The notes below the pieces were generated by a model. It had not been told where the DNA came from. It was given only the letters and a program-made list of their open reading frames with translations, and did no database searches. The translations under genes were made by a program, and so were the position numbers. Shown piece after piece: positions 1 through 9,558 of a stretch of 39,133 nucleotides of DNA. This DNA comes from Pseudomonas donghuensis (lineage in GTDB: Bacteria > Pseudomonadota > Gammaproteobacteria > Pseudomonadales > Pseudomonadaceae). The DNA is taken from NCBI RefSeq assembly GCF_000259195.1, contig NZ_JH650771.1, positions 77,965 to 117,097 on the forward strand, given 5' to 3'. Within the stretch, counting starts at the first letter, position 1; the number at the start of each line of letters is the position of its first letter.

Positions 1-1457
1 AGCCGCGGGTAGTCCGGCACGTTGGTGCCGGTCGGAGTCCATTGCACCCGCGCCGGGCTGCGGTAAAACTCCACCAGCCCACCGAGCTTGGGCGCAAGAT
101 CGGTCATGGCCTGGGAGTTGATGTCCGACTCGCGGATCGGCGTCAGCCCGACAATGGTCTTTTTCAGCGAGACGGTCTTGGAGGTAACGAACTGGGCGTA
201 TAGCCAGGCGGCCAGGCGCTGCTTCTCTGGCGTCGACTTGAGGAAGGTCCAGGAGCCGGCATCCTGATAGCCAAGCTTCATGCCCTCCTCCCAGTACGGC
301 CCCTTGGGCGATGGCGCCATGCGCCACTTCGGCGTGCCGTCGGCGTTCATCACCGGCAGGCCTGGCTTGGTCATGTCGGCGGTAAAGGCGGTGTACCAGA
401 AGATCTGCTGGGCGATGTTGCCCTGGGACGGCACCGGCCCGGATTCGGAGAAAGTCATGCCCTGGGCCTCTGGCGGCGCATAGGCGCGCATCCAGTCGAC
501 ATATTTTTGCGTGGCGTAGACCGCAGCCGGGCCATTGGTGTCGCCGCCACGGGTAACGCTGGAGCCGACCGGGTGGCAGTCTTCGACGCGAATGCCCCAT
601 TCATCCACCGGCAAGCCGTTGGGCAGGCCCTTGTCGCCACCACCGGCCATGGAGAACCAGGCATCGGTGAAGCGCCAGCCCAGCGACGGGTCTTTCTTGC
701 CGTAGTCCATGTGCCCGTAAACGCGCTTGCCGTCGATTTCCTTGACGTCCTCGCTGAAGAACTTGGCGATGTCTTCATAAGCTGACCAGTTCACCGGCAC
801 GCCCAGCTCGTAGCCGTACTTTTCCTTGAACTTGGCCTTGAGGTCGGGGCGGTCGAACCAGTCGGCGCGGAACCAGTAGAGGTTGGCGAACTGCTGGTCA
901 GGCAGCTGATAGATCTTGCCGTCCGGCGCGGTGGTGAAGGAGATGCCGATAAAGTCCTTAAGGTCCAGGGTCGGCGAGGTGTAGTCCTTGCCTTCGTTGG
1001 CCATCAGGTCGGTGATGGATTCGGTCTTACCATAGCGAAGGTGGGTACCGATCAGGTCGGAATCATTGACCCAACCGTCGTAGATATTCTTGTCCGACTG
1101 CATCTGCGTCTGCAGTTTTTCCACCACGTCGCCTTCCTGCAGCAAGTCGTGGGTCAGCTTGATCCCGGTGATCTCGCTGAAAGCCTTGGCCAGCACCTTG
1201 GCCTCGTACTCATGGGTGGCGATGGTTTCCGACACCACGTTGATCTTCATCCCGCGAAACGGCTCGGACGCCTTGATGAACCACTTCAACTCTTCAAGCT
1301 GCTGCTCGGGAGTCAGGGTCGAAGGCTTGAACTCGCTGCCGATCCACTTCTTGGCGGCATCTTCATAGGCATCGGCCCAGGCACTGGCGTGAAAGCTGCC
1401 AAGCACCAGCAGGGCTGCGAGGGTCAAATGTCGCCGGTTCTTGTTGTTGTCGAACAT
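1..1457 (-). CDS. ABC transporter solute-binding protein, GlpV-like (3' end cut by window)
   Basis: Periplasmic binding protein of a glycerol/polyol-type ABC importer. The frame opens at an ATG (MFDNNKNRRHL...) preceded by a GGGAGA ribosome site and stays open to the window edge, 485 codons plus 2 bases, so only the C-terminus is missing. A Sec signal peptide is visible: hydrophobic core LTLAALLVLGSF, likely cleavage after ASAWA. The mature part begins with DAYEDAAKKWIG and carries features of large sugar/polyol binding proteins, including the segments INVVSETIATHEYEAKVL and ITGIKLTHDLLQEGDVV. It is the last visible gene of the operon, 50 bases after the DUF2160 gene, matching glpV in the rhizobial glpSTPQUV order. 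The substrate is inferred from gene order and family only. Glycerol or another small polyol is likely; other sugars are not excluded. Confidence 0.88.
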   Translation of the reverse strand, partial: MFDNNKNRRHLTLAALLVLGSFHASAWADAYEDAAKKWIGSEFKPSTLTPEQQLEELKWFIKASEPFRGMKINVVSETIATHEYEAKVLAKAFSEITGIKLTHDLLQEGDVVEKLQTQMQSDKNIYDGWVNDSDLIGTHLRYGKTESITDLMANEGKDYTSPTLDLKDFIGISFTTAPDGKIYQLPDQQFANLYWFRADWFDRPDLKAKFKEKYGYELGVPVNWSAYEDIAKFFSEDVKEIDGKRVYGHMDYGKKDPSLGWRFTDAWFSMAGGGDKGLPNGLPVDEWGIRVEDCHPVGSSVTRGGDTNGPAAVYATQKYVDWMRAYAPPEAQGMTFSESGPVPSQGNIAQQIFWYTAFTADMTKPGLPVMNADGTPKWRMAPSPKGPYWEEGMKLGYQDAGSWTFLKSTPEKQRLAAWLYAQFVTSKTVSLKKTIVGLTPIRESDINSQAMTDLAPKLGGLVEFYRSPARVQWTPTGTNVPDYPR

Positions 1458-1507
1458 TGTGATCTCCCGATTGAGTATTTTCCCGGAGCCGTGCCGATTG
1501 CCCTCGG

Positions 1508-1780
1508 CTAACCCCAGCGCATCACCACCAACAGCCAGGCCAGGGACAGCAGCGAGGCTACCCACAGGTTCCAGTCGCTGAGCCCGATTACCAGCAGGTG
1601 CAGGTAAGCGCTGACCAGCAAACCAATGAACAACCGGTCACCACGGCTGGTGGCGATCGGCAGAAAACCACGACGCTCGACGCACGGCCGACGCAGCTCA
1701 TGCAGCGTCATGCCCAGCAGCAACAGGCCGATCGAGGCGAAGAAGATCGCTGTTGGCAAAGTCCAGGCCATCCAGTCCAT
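1508..1780 (-). CDS. DUF2160 small membrane protein, GlpU-like
   Basis: A 90-residue integral membrane protein with about three hydrophobic segments: TAIFFASIGLLLLGMTL near the N-terminus, then FIGLLVSAYLHLLVIGL and VASLLSLAWLLVVM. The start MDWMAWTLP is chosen because GAGGAG lies 8 bases upstream; a longer in-frame extension to 1837 runs into the upstream permease gene. It sits between permease 2 and the binding protein, exactly where the small protein GlpU lies in the rhizobial glycerol ABC operon. Members of this family are known mainly through that association. An accessory role in transporter assembly or stability is inference, and no catalytic motif is present. Confidence 0.85.
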   Translation of the reverse strand: MDWMAWTLPTAIFFASIGLLLLGMTLHELRRPCVERRGFLPIATSRGDRLFIGLLVSAYLHLLVIGLSDWNLWVASLLSLAWLLVVMRWG

Positions 1781-1790
1781 AGCGCGCTCC

Positions 1791-2591
<801 letters not shown>

Positions 2592-2600
2592 GGGCGGCCC

Positions 2601-3460
<860 letters not shown>

Positions 3461-3464
<4 letters not shown>

Positions 3465-4558
3465 GGCCGGGCCTCCAGCAGCACGTCATCGGCATAGAGC
3501 ATCAGCCACTGCGCCGGAAAACTGATCCAGGCCTGGCCTTCGGGCAGCGCACGGTCCTCGCCCAGGCGCACCTTGAGCGGCACGCCCTGCAGGTCGAGGG
3601 TGAGGATCTTGTAGGTCCCCAGGTCTTCGACATCCACCACCCTGGCGCTGAAGCCTTCGTCGAACGGCGCGTCCCAGACCTGGACGAATTCCGGGCGGAT
3701 GCCCACCTGCAGGTGCGTGGTGTTGCTCGCCGCCAGGCGCTCCTGCAGATCCCCAGGCAATGGCAGATGGATGCCGGCAAAACCGACCCCGCCGGGCTGC
3801 ACCTGCACCGGGATCAGGTTCATCCCCGGGCTGCCGATGAAGTAGCCGACAAAGGTGTGGCGCGGCCGTTCGAACAACTCGCGGGGGGTGCCGAACTGGA
3901 CGATCTGCCCGCGATACATCACCGCGATCTTGTCAGCGAAGGTCGAGGCTTCGAGCTGATCGTGGGTGACGTAGATCATGGTGATGTTGAACTGCTCATG
4001 GATCTGCTTGAGCTTGCGCCGCAGCTTCCATTTAAGGTGCGGGTCGATCACCGTCAGCGGCTCGTCGAAGAGGATCGCCGAGACGTCGTCGCGCACCAGG
4101 CCGCGGCCCATGGAGACCTTCTGCTTCTCATCGGCGCTGAGGTTGCGGGCTTTCTTCTTCAACAGGTTACCCAGGTCGAGCACCTCGGCGATCTCTGCCA
4201 CCTTCTTGCCGATGCGCGCTTCATCCAGGCCCTGGTTGCGCAGCGCAAAGGCCAGGTTGTCGAACACTGTCATGGTGTCGTAGACCACCGGGAACTGAAA
4301 CACCTGGGCGATGTTGCGTGCCTGCGGCGACAGCGCGTTGACCACCTTGCCATCAAACAATACCTGGCCCTGGGACGGGCTGAGCAGCCCGGAAATGATA
4401 TTGAGCAACGTGGATTTGCCGCACCCCGAAGGCCCGAGCAAGGCATAGGCACCGCCCTGCTCCCAGACATGTTCGAGCTCGCGCAAGGCATAGTCGTCAG
4501 CGCCCTGCGGGTCACGGCTGTAGCTGTGCGCCAGCTGTTGCAGGCGAATCTCGGCCAT
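3461..4558 (-). CDS. ABC transporter ATPase, GlpT-like, with degenerate signature motif
   Basis: Cytoplasmic ATPase of 365 residues: nucleotide-binding domain (about 1-235) plus a C-terminal TOBE/OB regulatory region as in MalK/UgpC. Walker A is GPSGCGKST (42-50), the Q-loop glutamine is Q88, Walker B is ILFDE (162-166) and the H-loop histidine is H199 in YVTHDQ. The ABC signature, normally LSGGQ, reads LSADE (140-144), and the D-loop is VIDP instead of the usual ALDP type. The ATG overlaps the stop of the upstream ATPase gene by one base (TGATG). Two different ATPases in one carbohydrate-type importer is itself typical of the GlpS/GlpT pair, whereas MalK is a homodimer. Confidence 0.92.
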
Positions 4559-5652
4559 CAGGCGACCCTCGCTTCACGCAGGCCCGGCGCCTGCACCAGT
4601 TGCCCGGCGGTGTCGAAGACAAACAGCTTGTGGGTGGGGATGAACACCCGGATCGGCGCATCGACGTGGTACTCGTGCACGCCGGGCAGGTGCAGGACCA
4701 GGCGAAAGTGCTCGTTGCGCACATGCAGGAAGGTTTCCGAGCCGCTGATTTCCGCCAGTTCCACCAGCACTGCCAGCTCCAGGTCATCGTCGTTGGACGG
4801 CACCAGGCTGATATGGCTCGGGCGCACGCCGAAGCGGTAGTCGCCATCGCCAATGCGGCGCAGATCGGCGTTCATGGCGAAATGCACGGCGCCGGCAAAA
4901 CTCACCTCATTGCCGCTGATACGCCCAGGCATCAGATTGATCGGCGGCTCGGAAAACAGCTCGGCGGCCAGTACCGTGCGCGGCTGGTGATAGACCTGGG
5001 CAGTGGGCCCGCTCTGCACGATGCGCCCTTCATGGAGGATGGTGGTGGTGCCGCCCAGGGCCAGGGCTTCGTTGGGTTCGGTGGTGGCGTACACGGCAAT
5101 GCAATGGCGGGCGGCGAACAGCTCGCGCATCTCCTGGCGCAGCTCTTCGCGCAGCTTGTAGTCGAGGTTCACCAGCGGTTCATCGAACAGGATCAGTTCG
5201 GCGTCCTTGACCAGTGCCCGGGCCATGGCCGTGCGTTGCTGCTGACCGCCCGACAGCTCCAGCGGCAAGCGTTGCAGAAACGGCTCGATACGCAGCATCT
5301 GCGCGGTCTGCTGGACTTTCTCGCGGATCAGCGCTTCGGCCATGCGCGCCTGGCGCAAGGGTGAGGCAATGTTCTCGAACACGCTCAGGGTCGGGTAGTT
5401 GATGAACTGCTGATAGACCATCGACACATTGCGCTGGCGTACCGGGCGGCCGGTGACATCTTCGCCATTCATCAGCACCCGGCCACGGTCCGGCCGATCA
5501 AGCCCGGCCATCAGGCGCATGAGGCTGGTCTTGCCGGCCAGGGTGCGGCCGAGCAGCACATTGAACGAGCCGGGCTCGAAGCTCAGGCAGGCATCGTCGA
5601 TGCACACCTGGTTATCCACGGTACGGCTGACATGTTCGAGCGTGAGCGACAT
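4558..5652 (-). CDS. ABC transporter ATPase, GlpS-like, lacking the H-loop histidine
   Basis: First gene of the importer operon, 364 residues: nucleotide-binding domain plus C-terminal TOBE-like region. Walker A is GRTLAGKT (35-42), a variant of the usual GPSGSGKT. The signature LSGGQ (133-137) is intact and Walker B is ILFDE (154-158). The switch region reads YATTEP, with threonine T191 where the catalytic histidine of YVTHDQ normally sits. The ATG has an AGAAGG ribosome site 7-8 bases upstream, and a sigma-54 promoter lies about 45 bases upstream. It should form a heterodimer with the next ATPase, so that the consensus ATP site uses the partner's Walker motifs and this protein's LSGGQ. Confidence 0.92.
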   Translation of the reverse strand: MSLTLEHVSRTVDNQVCIDDACLSFEPGSFNVLLGRTLAGKTSLMRLMAGLDRPDRGRVLMNGEDVTGRPVRQRNVSMVYQQFINYPTLSVFENIASPLRQARMAEALIREKVQQTAQMLRIEPFLQRLPLELSGGQQQRTAMARALVKDAELILFDEPLVNLDYKLREELRQEMRELFAARHCIAVYATTEPNEALALGGTTTILHEGRIVQSGPTAQVYHQPRTVLAAELFSEPPINLMPGRISGNEVSFAGAVHFAMNADLRRIGDGDYRFGVRPSHISLVPSNDDDLELAVLVELAEISGSETFLHVRNEHFRLVLHLPGVHEYHVDAPIRVFIPTHKLFVFDTAGQLVQAPGLREARVA

Positions 5653-5694
5653 GGCGCGGCCTTCTTGTTGTTATCGAGCAGGCGCACAAGGCAG

Positions 5695-5711
5695 AGCCAG
5701 ATTCGTGCCAG
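5695..5711 (-). promoter_or_regulatory. Sigma-54 (-24/-12) promoter of the GlpSTPQUV-like operon
   Basis: Read on the minus strand the site is CTGGCACGAATCTGGCT. Against the consensus YTGGCACGrNNNTTGCW it has only one mismatch (TGGC for TTGC), and the invariant GG and GC are separated by exactly 10 bases. The -12 element lies about 45 bases before the first ATG, leaving a leader of about 30 bases. A sigma-54 activator gene is divergent and adjacent, which fits functionally. Confidence 0.8.
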
Positions 5712-5775
5712 CGGTTGCCAAGCCTTTGCCGGCAAAAGCATTTCAGCGAATTGACCGATGGCCAGGGTTCACACC

Positions 5776-5846
5776 TGAACAGAAATGAACAGCTTTCGCT
5801 GCACAGTTGAACAGCCGCGACATTGACAATGAACAGGACTGAACAA
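5776..5846. promoter_or_regulatory. Array of five TGAACA(G/A) heptamers, candidate enhancer for the sigma-54 activator
   Basis: Direct copies of TGAACAG start at 5776, 5786, 5808 and 5830, and TGAACAA starts at 5840. Start-to-start spacings are 10, 22, 22 and 10 bases, a symmetric pattern close to whole helical turns. The array sits roughly 90-160 bases upstream of the predicted transcription start of the transporter operon and just upstream of the activator gene, where enhancer-binding proteins usually bind. The outermost copy is also half of a small inverted repeat, GTTCA-cacc-TGAAC (5767-5780). Binding by the adjacent activator is inference. Confidence 0.6.
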
Positions 5847-5896
5847 CACTGGATCAGACAAAAACAACAACACTGCCACCGGCAGAGGACGGGGCC

Positions 5897-7708
5897 ATGG
5901 CCGCATCCACTAGCGCCCATGCGCAACTGATCCAGGCCTCCTGGCAGCGCTGCCGCGCCTACGGCCTGGATCACCAGTCACAACCGCAGTTCGGCGAAGC
6001 ATCCGCCGCCCAGGTCAGCGAACTGCTCGAACGCGAGCATTCACTGCTGGGCACCACCCGCGACGAGGTGCTGCCGCAATACGCGCACCTGCTCGGCAAC
6101 TCCAGTTACCTGATCATGCTCAGCGACCATCTGGGCCAGTTGCTCGATGCCTGGGGCACCCGCCGCTTTATCGAGCCGCGTCAGCGCCACGGCTTTGTCG
6201 CCGGCGCCTGCTGGCGGGAACAAGGGGTGGGCACCAATGCCATCGGCACCGCCCTGGCTACCGGCGAGGCGGTGCATGTCAGCCAGGACGAGCACTTCCT
6301 CAAGCTCAACCGCTTCATGGCCAGCGCCGCCGCCCCCTTGTTCGACGCCGAGCGCCAGTTGATCGGCGTACTCGATGTGTCCAGCGACAGCTACCTGCCG
6401 GCGGCGCAAACCCAGGGCCTGGTGCGGATGATGAGCCAGAGCCTGGAGAACCGCCTGATCCTGGCGCGCTTTGCCGGGGATTACCGGCAACTGAGCTTCA
6501 ATACCGGCGCCAACAACCTCGACAGCCAATGGGCCGGGCTGCTGGTGTTCGATGACCAGGGCCGGGTGCTGGCGGCCAATCGCCGGGCCGACAGTTTGCT
6601 CGGCCAGAATCCGTTGCAACTGAACCTGGAGCAGTTGTTCAGGACGCCCCTGGTGCAACTGCTCGGCCACAGCGCAGAGCAACCGTTCGCCGTGCAGGTG
6701 ACCGGGCGCAACCGTTTTCATTGCCTGCTGCATGCCCCCACCCAAACCCCGCGGGCCACACCGGTCAGCCATGCACAAACCACCTGCGACCCGCGTATCG
6801 ACAAGGCCCTGCACCAGGCCGGGTTGTTGCTGGAAAAGGACATTGCGCTATTGATCGAGGGCGAAACCGGAGCCGGCAAGGAAGTCTTCGTCAATGCCCT
6901 GCACCGCGCCAGCAGCCGCGCCGGCCAGCCGTTGATTGCGGTGAACTGCGCAGCGATTCCGGCCGAGCTGGTCGAGTCGGAGCTGTTCGGCTACGAGAAA
7001 GGCGCATTCACCGGCGCCCATCACAAGGGCAACATCGGCCTGATCCGCAAGGCCGACCGGGGCATCCTGTTTCTCGATGAAATCGGTGACATGCCGCTGC
7101 CGACCCAGGCACGCCTGCTGCGCTTTCTGCAGACCCGCAACATCCAGCCATTGGGCAGCGGTGAACCGACCCCGGTGGATATCCGCGTGGTCTCGGCGAC
7201 CAACCAGAACCTCGCCAACCAAGTACGTCTGGGCCACTTTCGCCAGGACCTGTACTACCGCATCGCCGGCCTCAGCCTGATGCTGCCGCCCTTGCGCGAA
7301 CGCAGCGACCGCCTGGCCCTGATCGAGCAGCTCCACCAGCAGTACCGCGAGCCCGGGGCGCCGACGCAACTGCCCGGCAAGGTGCTGGAACTGCTGCTCC
7401 AGCATCCCTGGCCGGGCAACCTGCGCCAGCTGGCCAGCGTGCTTCAGGTGGCGCTGGCGCTGGCGGGCGGGCGGCCGATTGCTGTGGAGCATCTGCCGGA
7501 CAGTTTCTTTGCCGACCTGCCCGCCTCCAGGCCGCAGCCCCCCGTGTTGCCGTCACCAGCTAGCGCTGACGACCTCGGCCAGCGCCTGCAAGGCCTCAAC
7601 GGCAATATCTCGGCCCTGGCCCGGGCCCTGGGCATCAGCCGCACCACCCTGTACAAGCGGCTGCACGCCCAGGGCCAGGCCGGCACAGTTGACGAACGCC
7701 TGGGCTGA
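5897..7708 (+). CDS. Sigma-54-dependent transcriptional activator, AcoR/DhaR family
   Basis: Enhancer-binding protein of 603 residues. The N-terminal GAF-type sensor region (about 60-190) contains CWREQGVGTNAIGTAL, typical of AcoR-like regulators, and is followed by a short PAS-like stretch (about 205-280). The AAA+ domain has Walker A GETGAGKE (322-329), the sigma-54 contact loop GAFTGA (369-374) and Walker B GILFLDE (389-395). The C-terminus has a Fis-type helix-turn-helix, ISALARALGISRTTLYKRL. The ATG is preceded by GAGGAC. It is divergent from the transporter operon, whose promoter is sigma-54 type, so it is the probable activator. Relatives respond to acetoin, glycerol/dihydroxyacetone or similar small molecules; the inducer here is unknown. 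Confidence 0.92.
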   Translation: MAASTSAHAQLIQASWQRCRAYGLDHQSQPQFGEASAAQVSELLEREHSLLGTTRDEVLPQYAHLLGNSSYLIMLSDHLGQLLDAWGTRRFIEPRQRHGFVAGACWREQGVGTNAIGTALATGEAVHVSQDEHFLKLNRFMASAAAPLFDAERQLIGVLDVSSDSYLPAAQTQGLVRMMSQSLENRLILARFAGDYRQLSFNTGANNLDSQWAGLLVFDDQGRVLAANRRADSLLGQNPLQLNLEQLFRTPLVQLLGHSAEQPFAVQVTGRNRFHCLLHAPTQTPRATPVSHAQTTCDPRIDKALHQAGLLLEKDIALLIEGETGAGKEVFVNALHRASSRAGQPLIAVNCAAIPAELVESELFGYEKGAFTGAHHKGNIGLIRKADRGILFLDEIGDMPLPTQARLLRFLQTRNIQPLGSGEPTPVDIRVVSATNQNLANQVRLGHFRQDLYYRIAGLSLMLPPLRERSDRLALIEQLHQQYREPGAPTQLPGKVLELLLQHPWPGNLRQLASVLQVALALAGGRPIAVEHLPDSFFADLPASRPQPPVLPSPASADDLGQRLQGLNGNISALARALGISRTTLYKRLHAQGQAGTVDERLG

Positions 7709-7727
7709 TGGTCAGATGCCTGCCAGT

Positions 7728-7904
7728 TTCAGGTGCCTGCCGCCGCCGTGCGTCAGGTGAAACGGGAAGCCGGTGCGTCGTTATCGACCAGTCCGGCGCT
7801 GCCCCCGCAACGGTAAGCGAGTGAAGCATTCAACCCGCCACTGTGCCCACAGGCATGGGAAGGCGAATGGCTTCAAGCCTCGCAAGCCCGGAGACCGGCC
7901 TGAA
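7728..7904 (+). promoter_or_regulatory. Cobalamin (AdoCbl) riboswitch
   Basis: The hallmark conserved blocks occur in the right order: GGTGAAACGGGAAGCCGGTG, then CCGGCGCTGCCCCCGCAACGG followed by TAAG, then GCCACTG, GGGAAGGC, and the closing CGCAAGCCCGGAGACCGGCC. Outer stem P1 can form from TTCAGG (7728) and CCTGAA (ending 7904). It lies upstream of the ferredoxin gene at 8024. Between them, GGAGGGC (7942-7948) can pair with GCCCTCC (7985-7991), a possible part of the expression platform. Cobalamin would be expected to reduce expression, as for most riboswitches of this class. Confidence 0.95.
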
Positions 7905-8023
7905 GCCCCACGACTGCATGCAGTCATTTAGGCAAACCTGCGGAGGGCGGGCACGAGCCGGCTGCCTGGCGCGTGTTGGCTGGGGCCCTCCTGTGCGCTT
8001 CGCGAATGTTTTTCGAGAAGTCC
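7905..8023 (+). promoter_or_regulatory. Riboswitch expression-platform region / leader
   Basis: Non-coding stretch between the aptamer and the ferredoxin start. It contains a perfect 14-base palindrome GACTGCATGCAGTC (7912-7925) and a 7-bp stem between 7942-7948 and 7985-7991. A short T-run (8009-8013) follows the weak CGCTTCGCG hairpin, just before the GAGAAG ribosome site. Whether control is by termination or by ribosome-site masking cannot be decided by eye. Confidence 0.4.
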
Positions 8024-8410
8024 ATGACAGCAACAACCCCCAAGCGTCGCCGCGGCCGCGTCGCCGAAGATGAAATCCAGAGCAAGCCCGAGTGGTCGCA
8101 GATCCCCGAGCATACCCGCCACGTGATGCTCTGCACCGGCCCTCGCTGCGTGCAACGCGGTGCCCTGCCGCTGTGGAGAGTCCTGCGCCGCGAGCTGCTG
8201 GTGGCCAATCGTATCGAAACCACTGACGGCGTGCTGCTGACCCGCAGCCATTGCCAGTTCCCCTGCAACCTCGGCCCAGTGCTGACGGTGTATCCGGACC
8301 GTTGCTGGTACCGGGTGGCCAACGCCGAAGACGCGCAACGGCTGGTGCGCGAACACCTGATCGAGGGCCAGCCGGTGCCCGATCTGCTGCTCAATGGCCA
8401 GGTGTCATGA
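8024..8410 (+). CDS. [2Fe-2S] ferredoxin-domain protein under cobalamin riboswitch control
   Basis: A 128-residue cytoplasmic protein with a basic N-terminus (MTATTPKRRRGR) and a thioredoxin-like [2Fe-2S] ferredoxin pattern. Four cysteines stand in two clusters, CTGPRC and, about 45 residues later, CQFPCNLGP, the usual arrangement for binding one cluster. The start at 8024 is preferred because GAGAAG precedes it; the longer frame from 7973 has a non-conserved look and overlaps the leader. The riboswitch directly upstream ties expression to cobalamin status. Small ferredoxins of this kind occur near cobalamin synthesis genes in proteobacteria, so electron supply to cobalt reduction or corrin-ring chemistry is a reasonable inference, not shown here. 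No cob gene is adjacent. Confidence 0.85.
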   Translation: MTATTPKRRRGRVAEDEIQSKPEWSQIPEHTRHVMLCTGPRCVQRGALPLWRVLRRELLVANRIETTDGVLLTRSHCQFPCNLGPVLTVYPDRCWYRVANAEDAQRLVREHLIEGQPVPDLLLNGQVS

Positions 8411-8487
8411 GGTGGTTCGGCGCCAGCTTGCTGGCCGTGCTGAGCCTGGCGCGGCAGCTGCGGGCCTTTAAGCAAGACCCACCTTGA
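8407..8487 (+). CDS. Possible 26-residue hydrophobic peptide coupled to the ferredoxin gene
   Basis: A short frame begins with an ATG overlapping the ferredoxin stop (ATGA) and encodes a peptide starting MRWFGASLLAVLSLARQL. It has a short hydrophobic stretch and ends in a charged tail. The overlap suggests possible translational coupling, and a weak AGG lies a few bases upstream. No family is recognised. It could be a chance frame in GC-rich DNA. Confidence 0.2.
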   Translation: MRWFGASLLAVLSLARQLRAFKQDPP

Positions 8488-8532
8488 GTCGTCACAGCAG
8501 ATTCCGCTGTATAACCCACTACTTCAGCTTTA

Positions 8533-8562
8533 CCGGCTGAGCGCCCAACGCGCTTCAGCCGG
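8533..8562 (+). terminator. Hairpin, weak terminator candidate after the ferredoxin transcript
   Basis: CCGGCTGA pairs with TCAGCCGG, with inner GCGC/GCGC pairs around a small loop. The stem is strong, but the following GATTTATCATT is only moderately T-rich. It lies between the riboswitch unit and the citrulline module, so it may separate the two. Confidence 0.4.
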
Positions 8563-8620
8563 GATTTATCATTGATCACGTCGACAATAAGCACACAGCC
8601 AACCCCGGATGCGTGCCTCG

Positions 8621-9538
8621 ATGCAAACAACAAATACAGTCTTGATGATCCGCCCGGCGCGGTTCGCCTTCAACCCGGATACCGCCCTCAACAACCGCTT
8701 CCAGCAGGCCCTGCTAGAGCCGGAGCAAGCACAGCAGAAAGCGCTGGAAGAGTTCGATGGTTACGTCGACACCCTGCGCCAGCACGGCGTCGAAGTGCTG
8801 GTGGTGCAGGACACCCCGGCGCCGCACACCCCTGATTCGATCTTCCCCAACAACTGGTGGAGCAGCCACGCCGACGGCAGCCTGGTGCTCTACCCGATGG
8901 AAGGCCAGAACCGCCGCCTGGAGCGCAACAAGGGCGTACTCAAGGTGCTCGAGGAACGTTTTGCCGTTCGTCAGACCATCGATCTGAGCCCCCTTGAACA
9001 GCAGAGTATGTATCTGGAAGGGACCGGCAGCATGGTCCTGGATCGCGAGCACCGGATCAGCTACGCCTGCCATTCCGGACGCACCCACACCCAGGCCCTG
9101 CGCCTGTTCGCCGAACAGCTCGACTATCGCCTGTGCCTGTTCCACGCCGTCGACCGCCACCAGGCACCGATCTATCACAGCAACGTGATGATGAGCGTCG
9201 GCCGCGGGCTCTCGGTGGTCTGCCTGCAGGCGCTGCCCGAGGCCGATGAACGCCGCGCCCTGGAGCATTCGCTGCGCGACACCGGCAAGGACATCCTGGC
9301 CCTGGACTTCGACCAGCTCGAAGGCTTCGCCGGCAACATGCTTGAAGTCCATGACAAGCAAGGCCAGCCGCTGCTGGTGATGTCGCGCAGTGCCTGGCGC
9401 TCGCTCAGGCCCGAACAACGCCGGCAGGTGGAGCAGCACAGCCACCCGGTGGTGGTGAACATCGACCACATCGAGCGCATCGGCGGCGGCAGCGCGCGCT
9501 GCATGCTCGCAGAAGTGCACCTGCCCGTCCGTCACTGA
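8621..9538 (+). CDS. ctlX: Citrulline hydrolase, CtlX-type (amidinotransferase/arginine deiminase fold)
   Basis: A 305-residue member of the guanidino-modifying superfamily, matching the CtlX group that hydrolyses citrulline to ornithine, CO2 and ammonia. Superfamily catalytic features are visible: DSIFPNNWW near residues 72-80, YLEGTGSMVLDR with E133, the histidine of IYHSNVMM at about 186, and a C-terminal nucleophilic cysteine C294 in GGGSARCMLAE. The second ATG (8621) is chosen because the protein then begins MQTTNTVLMIRPARF, where the conserved part starts; 8609 is a possible alternative, and neither has a strong ribosome site. Ornithine cyclodeaminase follows 20 bases later and would consume the ornithine. 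Arginine- or dimethylarginine-directed activity is the main alternative. Confidence 0.85.
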   Translation: MQTTNTVLMIRPARFAFNPDTALNNRFQQALLEPEQAQQKALEEFDGYVDTLRQHGVEVLVVQDTPAPHTPDSIFPNNWWSSHADGSLVLYPMEGQNRRLERNKGVLKVLEERFAVRQTIDLSPLEQQSMYLEGTGSMVLDREHRISYACHSGRTHTQALRLFAEQLDYRLCLFHAVDRHQAPIYHSNVMMSVGRGLSVVCLQALPEADERRALEHSLRDTGKDILALDFDQLEGFAGNMLEVHDKQGQPLLVMSRSAWRSLRPEQRRQVEQHSHPVVVNIDHIERIGGGSARCMLAEVHLPVRH

Positions 9539-9558
9539 TTACAACAAAGGAGTTCATC

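Noticed and set aside
7912..7925. GACTGCATGCAGTC as a protein-binding operator
   Set aside because: It is within the transcribed riboswitch leader and a single perfect palindrome of 14 bases can be structural or chance; no regulator matches.
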